A stretch of DNA of 64,000 nucleotides, from positions 2,542,001-2,606,000 of the forward strand of contig JACCIC010000039.1 in the NCBI GenBank assembly GCA_018907035.1, in the 5' to 3' direction. The position numbers and the translations under genes were made by a program. The stretch comes from Sycobia sp. Sy_11. Taxonomy: Eukaryota > Arthropoda > Insecta > Hymenoptera > Epichrysomallidae. Each line of letters begins with the position of its first letter. Position 1 is the stretch's first letter. This document shows positions 53,130 to 63,920 of this stretch, in pieces. The notes beneath the pieces are model-generated. The model saw only the letters and a list, made by a program, of their open reading frames with translations. It was not told the DNA's origin and made no database searches.

Positions 53130-55681
53130 CTAGATGAATAAAATAATTCCAGTTAAAAGGATGTCGTATTGAATGATAACGTGCCTCGAGTGTCAAATTT
53201 ACTTTTACAGCAACAGAGCCGCAAGGATCATGCGAAAATTGTCATTTTGTGATTAAAGCGATGTAAAAGTATTTTTTTTTTTTAATTGATTACTACCTGT
53301 ATGATCTTACTAAGTTTCTGTCAAAATCTTGAACTTCGTCATACCAAGATTGAATGAGTTGTTCCAATTTTTCCAACTGCGTTTCATCATCTAGTTCTTC
53401 GTCAAAATTTTTGTAAATACAATTTTGACCAACATAGAATCGATCTGAAAGTTTAAAACGTGTGAAAGTCTCATTATAAAATATCTATAACAAGGCCATT
53501 CCTATTTCATCTTGAAATTACCATATGACATAACATTTTATCGTCTTTTCGAATTGCAGGTCGAAAGTAAGAGTTTCCATTTAATATTCATATATCAACC
53601 GTCAAATAACCGTTAACGTCAAAATGAAGATTACAAATTATTTCACTATCATATAATTCATTCAATTATATATATTTTATGGAAAATCTATCTATAGATA
53701 TATTATATCTCACATGTTTAACAAACAAATTTTCATCTTTAAATATCAACTTTAACAGAAATTTTATGTTTCATAATTTTCTTTTAAATGTCATTAATAT
53801 TTTTCATTTAATGCTGAATATCAATTATTCTGGTAATATTACATTTAAAACTAGTGGTGGTATCATATTAAAAGATATTTTTATACCAGAAAGGCATTAA
53901 ATAAATTAATATATTTATGGCAAAATTTAAAAAAAAATTAAATAACTAAAACCACAGATAATGTTAGAAAAATCTAAAGAGTATTATATGATGTCTGATT
54001 TAATATACATTACATCGATTTGAAAAGTCAAAGTATAAGCTATAATCATATTTTAAAATAGGAGATATAACACTTTTATATTCATATTTTTACCAATATT
54101 TTCCCATAATTGCTTTGATAAGTCCAAAGACTTCATTTAAAATCGTATTTCAAATCAAAGAAATGTTTAAAAAACGATGTTAGTTAAAGCTATCGATTAT
54201 TCATATTCTTACCAACATTTCTACAAACATCTCCGTAAAGCTTGCATTGGTTGGCCCATCTCTGAGCAATGATTCCGAGTTCTATGTCCCATTCCTGTCC
54301 ATAAAATTAAATACATATTTCATGTAAGAATAAAACTTTAACGTAGTTTCCATATTTCAATAGATACGAGGCATGATATATTCTTTAATGTCAATTTTAT
54401 TCCCTTCGAAGTAGCCACGCACGGATACAATACACTTTATGCTATCATTCTGTTATCATCAACTTTTATCACAAATGATTTTTTTATCATTAACAAATAC
54501 TTTCCCATTTTAATAAGAATTAATTGAGGTTGGATATTACTCTCTAAAAATTAATCGATGCGTATGTGTACTAATATGTGTAAAATTCTTTGCTACATCT
54601 CAATAATTATTGGCAAAAATATGATTAAATTTAGTGATTCAATGCTTCCATTGTGGACGCAAGTCTTTTAAAATCTAATTATCTCATGAATACAAGTGCT
54701 CATTACCTGCACACAACCATGCTTTACAATAATACTTATCCATATCGTATTATCTATCAATTACTGAATGTTAATGAAGAGTACTGTTGCACAAAGAAAT
54801 TAAAAATCCACTGAAAAAAGCCACTGAAAAAACGACTCTATCTTTTAGTGATTTAACTATACAGTTAAGATATTAAAGGAATGCACAAGGAATACAAAAA
54901 ACATTTGTTTTATTTAACTAATAGTAGAATATTATGGTATTCTATTATCATAATAGAATTGAATTGATATAATGATATCCTCGCATTATCTTGTATTCTA
55001 GTTTATCATATAGTAAACATATGATTTTTTCCTTTAGACTAAATCCTGTGTACCATACTTTAATATAATGTTGCATCGACATTACCATATAGCTACTTGT
55101 ATATTCATGTGGTCAGGATTTTGTTTCCATACAAATATATTGTAAAAATCTACTGACACAATTTCAGACTTCCATTCCAATAATTATTTAAAGATTCTGC
55201 TGATGTGGGTAGTTACTTACGAGAGAGGCATTTCGAACTGCCGCAGGTTGCGGTCCTGGATCGCCTCGCTCCTCGTTCCCGCTATAGACGTTAATTCTGA
55301 GCTCATTGTGCACATCCACGATTCTTGCTATTTCCTCTCTATTCAGTCCCAAGCGGATGATTCTGTTACATTCCCTCGACGGCGCGGAGTCCTATAGAAC
55401 GCGAATCTCGTAATTATTTATTCAACGCGTACAATTCATTGTGCATTATGTGTGAAATTGCAGATTTATCGTGGTGAATTGGAAAGAAGGTAATGTTTTC
55501 GATAATCTCCTCGTTACACTTTTATGTAATGCGTCAAACTTACCTGGTAAACACACATTGTGTGTATTCCAGGCGGGCATCTTTCTCCTTCGCAATATCT
55601 ATTATTAGGCACTGGAAATCTGTATGAATCTATACTGTGAGCTGCGAATATTATTAACCATAAATGAGCTTTCCCATTCAT
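52931..55681 (-). CDS. CAP-domain secreted protein B, 5 exons, signature His replaced by Asp
   Basis: The complete frame encodes 245 aa; exons (minus order) are 55,681-55,544, 55,391-55,221, 54,294-54,213, 53,444-53,297 and 53,129-52,931. Introns are GT-AG with phases 0, 0, 1, 2, as in A and C. A short hydrophobic signal peptide (residues 6-15, [10 protein letters not shown]) is followed by the NRYC/ERC/TMC cysteines. The CAP core has [27 protein letters not shown] and SWYDEV (E167), then the signatures. The first signature reads [11 protein letters not shown], so the invariant His is Asp (D193). The second, [12 protein letters not shown], is intact. There are nine cysteines, one unpaired relative to A (VGQNC). 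The frame is uninterrupted and AATAAA lies 114 nt past the stop, so it looks functional but altered. It is the middle copy, 1.8 kb upstream of A and 5.8 kb from C. Confidence 0.9.
53297..53444 (-). CDS. CAP gene B, exon 4
   Basis: The exon is 148 nt, phase 1 to phase 2, with donor GTAGTA. It carries VGQNC with an extra Cys and [10 protein letters not shown] with the conserved Glu. Confidence 0.88.
54213..54294 (-). CDS. CAP gene B, exon 3
   Basis: The exon is 82 nt with donor GTAAGA. It encodes [17 protein letters not shown], then KLYGDVCRN. It matches exon 3 of C at 68 of 82 bases by hand count. Confidence 0.9.
55221..55391 (-). CDS. CAP gene B, exon 2
   Basis: The exon is 171 nt and 57 codons, with donor GTAAGT. 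It shows [20 protein letters not shown] and [13 protein letters not shown], colinear with exon 2 of A and C. Confidence 0.9.
55544..55681 (-). CDS. CAP gene B, exon 1 (signal peptide)
   Basis: The exon has 46 codons and ends in phase 0 (TACCAG before GTAAGT). Its N-terminus is ten residues shorter than in A and seventeen shorter than in C. It contains NNRYC, ERC and HTMC. Confidence 0.85.
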
Positions 55682-57051
55682 ATCGTTGCAACTTTTTCCT
55701 CTAATCTTGCAGTGTGCTACTAATATTGTAATTATATAATAATTATTATTTTGACAATCTGTAACATAGTTTTGTAACTTTTAAACCATTGGAAGAATGA
55801 GTTTCGTGAGTAGGCAATTGATAAAACTGACAAGGGAAGGCTGCCACCACCCATCGAAGAACCAAATTTTAACACTAAGGGAAAAATGTATATAATTGGA
55901 CTAAACAAATGTATATCTTACCCTTTTTTTATTCAAATGGGCATTTGTTCTATTTATTTTTAGTTAACTACTGTATAAATTTTTAAATATTATACGATGC
56001 CATTTATTATATTATTTTCTATTCTTTTACTAAATATCGAATGTATCTAAAAAATTAAAAATTCTTTAAATATTAATATAAATAGATTGAAAATTCTCAT
56101 AATTATTCTTTACGGTCAACAAAGCACCAGTGATCTATTGGGACGTTAAAATTATGTAAATGCCCTATACGATTTATAACTAACCCGTCATTTATATAGT
56201 GAAGCTTTTCCTTTATCACAAAGTATCTTAACATGTTATTGCTGTTAAAGCAATTATTGTTAAATAATACATTACCTTTATAAAATTAATGTATTATCTT
56301 GAATATTGTTCTTTGATCTTATACCAGGAGACCTTGGAGTATTGGTACATCTTGTTTGGGCATAGTCAGGTACTAATACATATAAGGTGTTGATATTTTT
56401 ATTGACATTTCATGTTTCAAATAATAATGTAACATAGCGCTTAACAGGCATTATTAAACTCGAAATAAATCCATGTTTGGATATTTTAACTGTTTTAAAT
56501 GTGCATAATACGAATGTGATTCCATGAGATAGCCATCTAATTGATACATTTATCTTATCAAATTGTTTATAGTAAAATAAGAAATTCTCTTTACAGTAAT
56601 TAGAGTCTAGAAGATGCGCATATTTATGCAAGTAATATAAATAAATAACATTGATTTGGCTCTCCGTTGGGTTTGCTCCCCCTTCTAAGTTATTTACACA
56701 CATTTGTGGATACGCCGAGCCTTTTTCTGGTTAATATATACAATTTTCTAAATGATACACATCAATAGATATATTATAAAATAAGCAATGAAAAACCACT
56801 CTGATTACATAGCATTAAATAATTTCTCCAATAAATTTTGCGGTATTATTTACTTTCTCGCTCATGATTTTCCGCGGTATTAATATAACCGATGGCAGGA
56901 GCACGTAATAAAACACATTTCATAAAATAAGATATTATATGGCGTATAATATTTATTAAACAGAAATTTTTTTACATATTACATTGCTAATTTAGACAAG
57001 TATCAGAATAATTGTCTTATATGAAGTAACTTTAGTTTCTCAGATAATTGA

Positions 57052-57249
57052 ATGTTGACTTCAATTAAGCGTATATGGCACTTATTACATTTTACTAACA
57101 ATGATGCCATGAAGTTCGGCTCATGGATTTGGTACAGACTGCTTGCGATATCCCTGATTAACCTCATTGATGACCTCTGCGGAGACTCAGAACCTAACGT
57201 TATCCCATTTCATATATATTATATAGGCACTACTAACTTAAAAATATGA
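57052..57249 (+). pseudogene. Possible piggyBac-like transposase remnant
   Basis: A short open frame contains KRIWHLLHFTNND followed about 14 residues later by YRLLAISLINLIDD. The spacing and residues resemble the N-terminal part of piggyBac-type transposases (R-[LI]-LHF-x-[DN]N ... D-R-L-x-K-I-R-P-L-I). The catalytic Asp region is not recognisable downstream. A chance resemblance remains possible. Confidence 0.3.
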
Positions 57250-57340
57250 ATTATAACCTTGCTGCCTCGATACGGGCAGTGGACTTACAAGGTTGCTTCT
57301 ATTCCGGATCTTACGCTTCCCTGAAATCAAATCAAAGGGA

Positions 57341-57650
57341 TGGGATAAATTTTGCGGAAACGTACAATTATTTATTCATACCTTTTTCATATTCATTATT
57401 TTCCAGTCTGACGCGGCATTGAAATTGTACTTAAATATTTTTTTTGGAGTAAGTTGGGGACAGTTAGGCTTATAACATCTATGCGCTACTTTCGTTTTAT
57501 CTAATTTACATTTATATTTTGAACTGCATACCATTATTGTTTATGGATTCTTCATAATTATATGCCTAATTCGCTATAAAAATAGTTGCACGCATAATGA
57601 ATATTAAACAAAATTAATTAAAATCTATAGTGTTGTCAAAATTTATCCCA
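57341..57650. repeat. 14-bp perfect inverted repeat, arms 57,341-57,354 and 57,637-57,650
   Basis: TGGGATAAATTTTG is repeated inverted 296 bp away, just downstream of the possible piggyBac remnant. It could be a MITE end or part of the same decayed transposon. No duplication of flanking bases was identified. Confidence 0.3.
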
Positions 57651-59104
57651 CCTCATGATGCAACATTAAATCTTGTATGTACAATTTATACATTTCATGT
57701 GCATTATTAATATATATTTAATTTTCTGCTTTAATTTTTAAACATTCACAATGTGATATATATGCATAAATTTATTCATAACCACAATTAAACAAAGAAA
57801 AATCCGATGCACATTATGCGAATATTAAATTATATGATAAATATTAATGTATTATTAATAATAGGCTAAATATTTATACATTATTCAAAGTTTCAGTTAT
57901 TACCATATTTTTCATACCAGATGTAACCTAGAAAATGAATAAAAACAAAATTGGAATTTTTATAAAATAGATAATTGGCTGTATATTTTCGAACATTTAT
58001 TAAACATATACTAATATAAGCTGTTTTAACCTTTAAAGAAATATAATTTGGCAGCTGTGTTAAACAAACAGTTTTTTAGTAAACTACTTTTTAAGCAAAG
58101 AATTAGTATTGAAATGTCGAGTAAATATCAGATAAGCGTTTTAAAGAATATTTTTCAGAAAAAACTGTTCAGAAATAATACAGATAATAATCTATTTTCT
58201 AAGAACTCCAGCTTTGCTTTTATTTATTTTTCAGGTTCTATTGGGGTTGCAAAAATGGAAATAACTTTGAAATAATATATACATATTTAACATATTATTC
58301 AGCGTCCGCATAATTTCCGCCAGATTTTATTGTCAATTGTTGTCACGAATTAAATTTAGCATAATAAATAAATATATTGATATTGCACATGAAATTTATA
58401 CATTATATGTAAAATGATTGATTTTGTTTCGGGGAAGCGTAGGATATACCAACTGTATCGAAACAGTTAGGATTTATTTAATATTTTTTCAATTGCAATG
58501 TCTCTATATTTTGAGAATTAGACGGTGTTAGATCCTAAAATTGTGCGGGGAGGGTGATCGGAAGATCATCGTGGGTACCACAAGCAGTCTACCCTAATCA
58601 ATGGCTCTTTAAAATGTCATATTTTTAAAAGTTGATATTCCAATTTCATATGTTTAAAAATCGGCATTCAAAAAATAGATATCTTTTCATATTAGGTTTT
58701 GTTGGATAAGTTTGATACATAACATCGTTCGATATATTATTTTTATAAACTGGGTTTCTTACAATTATATGAAAAAATTTTAACATTAATAATTTGTAAT
58801 AAATTTAGGTACTTACTGCAGAAAAGCTTCGATTGTCTTCCCCACTTATATACACATCAGTATATAAGAGTAATATCTCAGATAACAGTATAAAAGAGTT
58901 TAAATAGTTTATTTTTTAGTATATATGTACAAACTTAAAATTAATAATTATATTCACGCTCACTTCAATAAAGTAAACTAATGAATATTCTTATTGATCT
59001 TACAGTCTCCACTAAACCAGCGTACAGAAATTAATCATTCACTATGCGTGTGTTTGTATGCATGTGTATGTATATATATAATTGCTTCCGAATAAAAGGT
59101 GCTA

Positions 59105-59465
59105 TTTCGCAGACCATTTTTTTCCTTCAATTTCAGTTGGCACCACTCACTAAATATACGCGATATTTAATTTAAAATTAACGAAATTTAATTTAAATTT
59201 AACGAAAATATACGAAATAGGTGTCTCGAGATGACTTCTACGGAGATTTCGTATTTTATTATCTGACCATCAAACTTGCCATAGAATTCGGTCGGAGACA
59301 CTTAGACATCGTGTCCCATCGTCCCAACACGAAAGTACAATGTTTTCCCGTAAAAGTTGTATGTAAAGATATATATAATTTATTTTCGTAATTTTAATTT
59401 AAATACCATCGATATTTAGTTCCAGGTGCCAACTGAAATTGAAGCAAACAAAATAATCTGCGAAA
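59105..59465. mobile_element. MITE-like element with 80-bp terminal inverted repeats
   Basis: The left arm (59,105-59,187) and right arm (59,381-59,465) are imperfect reverse complements. Both begin TTTCGCAGA from the outside, and a 20-bp block is identical (59,125-59,144 against 59,425-59,444). A nested GTGTCTC/GAGACAC pair lies inside. There is no coding capacity. No clear target-site duplication was seen, so the superfamily is unknown. Confidence 0.5.
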
Positions 59466-61355
59466 GATCAACTTTTTGAAGCAGCTTTCTATACGAAAAC
59501 GACGATACCTAAAATTATCTATAGGAATGTAGATTTATATATAAAGTATTTGTTTTACATAGATATTATTCAACTGTTTAATAAATCGATGAACTTATTA
59601 TTTTGAGCGTAGCCGAGATTAATTATACCGACGATCAGGACCACCATAGTTTACAATCGTCATCGTACAATCCCAAATATAAGAACTTAGCTGGCGCGAC
59701 AGTTTATTGCCACCTAATTGAACCAAAATATTCAAGATTACCTGCGCACGAGACGTTTACTTTACTTATTATTTCGATTCATATTTTTCTGCTTTCGCGG
59801 CACAATTAAATTATGTTAATGTCATTGCAAATTGTGTAAAATACTTGCTGAACCAACGAGCAAAGGGACAATTAACACAGTAAAAATTGTGCGCAAACTC
59901 GTTTTTACATTGTATCGTAATTATCGGTCGAAGTAACCGAATAATTATATACAACCCTTTTTATGTTAGCACTTTCGTGCCATAGCAAGGATACGGTTAG
60001 GTGGGCGATACCGGAGACAATCGTTTTGGTATTATTATTGTAAATTTGCCATTGCGAAAATTCCAGCGCCTATTAAGTTCGGTTCGGAGCGTGAGTCTGA
60101 ACAAAAGTTCTATTCCATCGGCGTTGGCCGTCGTATCTAACCGCTTCAGCGCGCATACACCCCCCTCATACCCTTAGCGTGATTGAAACCGTAGCGTTGG
60201 AACACTCGGACGCTCGCGAGAGGAACCGATTGTTATTGACAAAATGAATGAACGAATGTAAAGTTGCCTTATTCAATTTTTATTTGCTTAGTCTTGAAGA
60301 AATTGATAAGTTAATATTAAAAACGCGCACCACATTGTATGCAGCTAGCGTCCTCAGCAAACGGCGATGCGGGCGTCTCTGGCATTAGATGGAAAAAGAC
60401 GGTCGTAAATTTAATTGAGTCCTCGTCCGTACGAGGGCGTGATTGTGAAAATACGGAAGGTTCGTGGCTGTGTACTGACCTGACCTGACATTAGCGTGCT
60501 CGGTCACCGGTCGCCGCTGTTCAAAATGTTTACGCAATTGGCCATCCGCTAAAAGCGCTCGATCCAAATTATCATTTACCGAACCAGGGTGACGTGGTTA
60601 AGATAGATTTACCGCTAGAAGCGCTCGATTGAGGACCAGCGTCTCTCTGCAGCGACCCCTGAAACTGGAATGCTGGACTGCAGTTCGACATAACGTACAA
60701 TGTTATATAGTGGTATTTTTTCGTTACCGATTTGTAAAGTGGATGATTTCTGTATCGACGTGGTTTGTCGTTCGTACGAATTTAATGGTAGGAATAATAC
60801 GGCTGAACTTTTATTTATAATAATTGTTAAAATATGCCACTTTGGGTATAGGTAATTGTGAATTTTTTCCTCCCAAATTCGATTCGGGGCTCTAAATAGG
60901 ATTTTCCATTCCAAAATATTAAGTTGACCTCGAACATCAAAATAACTACTATATCATATTATTAATCTTCTTCGTAAAATTTTTATCGCTTAGTTCTTTC
61001 TACGTAGGTGGGTGTATAAGGAAAATAGACGATACAATAGTTGTAAATATTGATTTTATTAACAAACTATCTGCCAAAGAGTTATCTCCTTTTTATAAGA
61101 ATCACTATAATATACTGGATTTCATTCTTGTTCGTATAAAAAAAAATGTAGTCTTTGCCTGACTTTAACAATAAAGGGATATCAGAAGTTAGGTGAATCT
61201 CTTTTATTATCTACAAAGGTGTGACTTAACATACAGCTAAAACAACATTGTTAGTCTTTAAACAGCAAATGAAACCAGCATTGTCATATTGTTTTATATT
61301 ATTGAGAAATTGTAATGAGCTCAATGTTCTGAATATATTCAAAATAAATTTTTAA

Positions 61356-61361
61356 TTTATT
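61356..61361 (-). terminator. Polyadenylation signal of CAP gene C
   Basis: AATAAA on the minus strand, 114 nt after the stop codon, the same spacing as in gene B. Confidence 0.5.
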
Positions 61362-61474
61362 ATTCACACGGTATTATACTATTCTACTCATATCACATTG
61401 TAGAAGTACAATAAAATGAGGTATGAATTATATAATATTATGGAATTAAACATTAACTAGAAAATATTTTTAAG

Positions 61475-61679
61475 TTATTTTCCTCTATAGCGTATTTGAT
61501 AAACTGCTCGATCAAGGTCGTTACCAGCTGGTCCATAATTGCATACGAGGAATATTTGTGGGTTGAGAAACGGTACTCTATAAAACCGTATTGCCCCGCA
61601 TCCTAGTTTAACCGTATTCTCCCAAACTATTTGAGTGTAATGCATTGTTATTGGATTTGAAAGTGCATCTCCTTCGAAA
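61475..61679 (-). CDS. CAP gene C, exon 5 (CRISP signatures, stop)
   Basis: The acceptor is TATTTAG. The exon has [29 protein letters not shown] and a basic tail (RYRGK) before TAA. Confidence 0.9.
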
Positions 61680-63636
61680 CTAAATAAATATAAGAATTTT
61701 AGTTAAGAATTCTAAATTGAGCGAAAGCATTTTTTAAGTATGTACCTATAATTTTGTACATGGTTGCAATTGTACCCTTCAACTTCGTCATACCAACATT
61801 TAATGAGCTGCTCAAATTGATGTAATTGAACTTGTTCGTCCGTTTCCTGTTCATCATAATCACGATGAATAACGCTTTGACCAACGCAAAATCGGTCTAA
61901 AAGTTCAAAACATATGAAGTCTTATTAAAAATATCTTTCCTTAATCAAATTAATTAATAGAAATAAATTTAAATTATGCTTTCGATTGAAATTAAATAAT
62001 TCTTTGCTTTAATCGAATTACTAATTTTATTTTTCTGCCATTTTATGTCAGAATTTGATGAATCGATCATTTACCGATGAAAATATAATCATATAACCCA
62101 ATACTATCAACTTAAAGATAAGTGAATGGTCCATAGCCTATTATTAATTGAAAGGACTGTAACATAGAAAAAAAAACCCGTTCAAGTAATCTTTTCTCAG
62201 TAAGTCAAGTTTTATCATAGTCTGATCGCCTGTATATAAAGATCCTTGAGTTTTGCGGAATAACATACATTTCAGGGCATTTCAAAACAATTTTTTGAGA
62301 TATTTTATAATAAGTGTCTATTCTAAATGTTTCACTTGGCCCCGATACCTCAATTGTACAGGAATTATGTAAAAGGACAGAATTTCTACTTCATAAAGAC
62401 AATGATGGTAAATGATTAAGTACACGCAGAGTGTTTCGTACAACTCGACACAAAGTATTATTTTCGACTAATAAGACATCGAAAAAGAGTGTAAAATAAA
62501 AATGTTTCATTAGAAAGAAAGTTAATCTTAATCCTAACGTACGTTATCCACTTGAACATCATTCTACGATATACCAATCTAGAATAAAAAAGGTTAAATG
62601 TTTCGTAGAATTTCTCATATGTAGTTTTGATAAGTACAGAGACGTCAGTCAAAGTCGTATTTCAAATTAAAGCAATTTTTAAAGAACGATGTTAGCTAAA
62701 GCTATTGATTATTCGTATTCTTACCAACATTTCTGCAGATATCTTGGTGAAGCTTGCATTGATCGGCCCATCTCTGAGCAATGGTTTCGAGTTCAGTATC
62801 CCATTGCTATCAATAATATTAAATACATATTTCATGATCGTAAAATATTAATTTATTAAATATGGAATCTGTGTTAAAGGTTTATTTTTACAAGTAAGAG
62901 TTTCCAATTTTTAATAGGAATTATTAAATAAGATTACGTAAATGTTAGAGGCATTTAAAAGTAATCTTCTTCATATTTGATGAAAATATGATTTGCTTAA
63001 TCTGTAGTAAATTTTCTACTTTAATTTTGGATAAAATTTTATCGAGTTTTCGGAAATTTGTCATTCCATTGAATTGAAAAAATCTGATAACGTGATGAAA
63101 AATTTTTGCCTAAAAAGTACATTTAAAAAATATCAAAAACGGACATAATCACTTACAAGAGATACATTGCGGATTGCAGCTGGTTGCGGTCCTGGTCTTC
63201 CTCGTTCCTCGTATCCGCCGTAGACGAAAGTTCTGAGTTCATTATGCACATTCAGGATCTTATTTTTTTCAGCTTGGGTCAGACCTGAACGATATACTCT
63301 ACCACATTCTCTTGCCGGAAAAGTTTGCTGCAGAATGTAAAAGAAAAGCTCATTTATTTAATTAAGTTTTTATTTAAGTAGAATTCATTTTGACGAAATT
63401 TGAAGATTTTCATCGTTAAGTTTTTAACTAATATGACAAAAACTCACATTGTAAATGCACATTGTATGAGTATTACGTAGACATCTATCTATTACGCAAT
63501 ATCTATTGAGGGGAATTGTATTGATGTTTGAAAGAATATCCAAAAATGGTTTGTCATCGTCGTTGTTGCTTACTTTGAATGAATAAACAAATTCAAATAC
63601 GAATACTATTAACAGAAAAAGATTTTTCATGTTCAT
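61475..63636 (-). CDS. CAP-domain secreted protein C, 5 exons, cysteine-enriched
   Basis: The complete frame encodes 265 aa; exons (minus order) are 63,636-63,448, 63,327-63,157, 62,806-62,725, 61,896-61,746 and 61,679-61,475. Introns are GT-AG with phases 0, 0, 1, 2. A strong signal peptide (residues 5-18, [14 protein letters not shown]) precedes an acidic linker (SNNDDDKP), then NRYC. The CAP core has [34 protein letters not shown] (E185), [11 protein letters not shown] (H211) and [11 protein letters not shown]. The domain order and the CRISP signatures support a typical antigen 5-like fold. There are eleven cysteines against eight in A; the extra three (C151, C181, C191) all lie in exon 4, which is also one codon longer. 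AATAAA is 114 nt past the stop. The gene is AT-rich like B, its closest paralogue here. Confidence 0.9.
61746..61896 (-). CDS. CAP gene C, exon 4 (three extra Cys)
   Basis: The exon is 151 nt, one codon longer than in A and B. Cysteines occur at RFCVGQ, IKCWYDE and YNCNH. The donor is GTACAT. Confidence 0.88.
62725..62806 (-). CDS. CAP gene C, exon 3
   Basis: The exon is 82 nt with donor GTAAGA. It encodes [17 protein letters not shown], then KLHQDICRN. Confidence 0.9.
63157..63327 (-). CDS. CAP gene C, exon 2
   Basis: The exon is 171 nt between a TTCTGCAG acceptor and a GTAAGT donor. It shows [20 protein letters not shown] and [10 protein letters not shown]. Confidence 0.9.
63448..63636 (-). 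CDS. CAP gene C, exon 1 (signal peptide, acidic linker)
   Basis: The exon has 63 codons and ends in phase 0 with donor GTGAGT. Two in-frame ATGs lie close together (MNMKN); the first was chosen. It carries LNRYC, DRC and HTMC. Confidence 0.87.
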
Positions 63637-63866
63637 TCTGTCAAAACTTTCTAAATCAGATTATATGTAAATACTGTAACCTGAAACATAGATATATAAT
63701 TATTTCTTATTTTGTTCATAATTTATCTTATATAATATATCTTATTTTCTTCATAATTTATGTTATAATGATCTAAATAATCTAAATAGAACACCGCTCT
63801 TCAAAATACGTGATTGCATGAATGAGTAGAAGAGTAAGTAAATTAAGTTTACTACGTGTGTATTTA

Positions 63867-63920
<54 letters not shown>

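Larger units (their letters stand above)
55682..61355. other. CAP B-C intergenic region with transposon debris
   Basis: This is mostly AT-rich DNA. It contains the possible piggyBac remnant, the inverted repeat at 57,341-57,650, the MITE-like element at 59,105-59,465 and a GC-richer block at about 59,950-60,660. No CAP exon remnant was recognised in it. Open frames at 56,410-56,703 (-), 58,048-58,275 (+) and 59,603-59,809 (+) match no family I know. Confidence 0.45.

Noticed and set aside
54085..54110. Exon 3-end-like sequence with a GTAAAA donor inside intron 3 of CAP gene B
   Set aside because: The alignable sequence in gene C is plain intron and the upstream exon 3 residues are missing, so a chance donor is more likely than a duplicated exon.
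56410..56703. 97-codon minus-strand frame containing a SIRWLSHG string reminiscent of hAT-like transposases
   Set aside because: Only four or five residues fit and the rest shows no transposase pattern.
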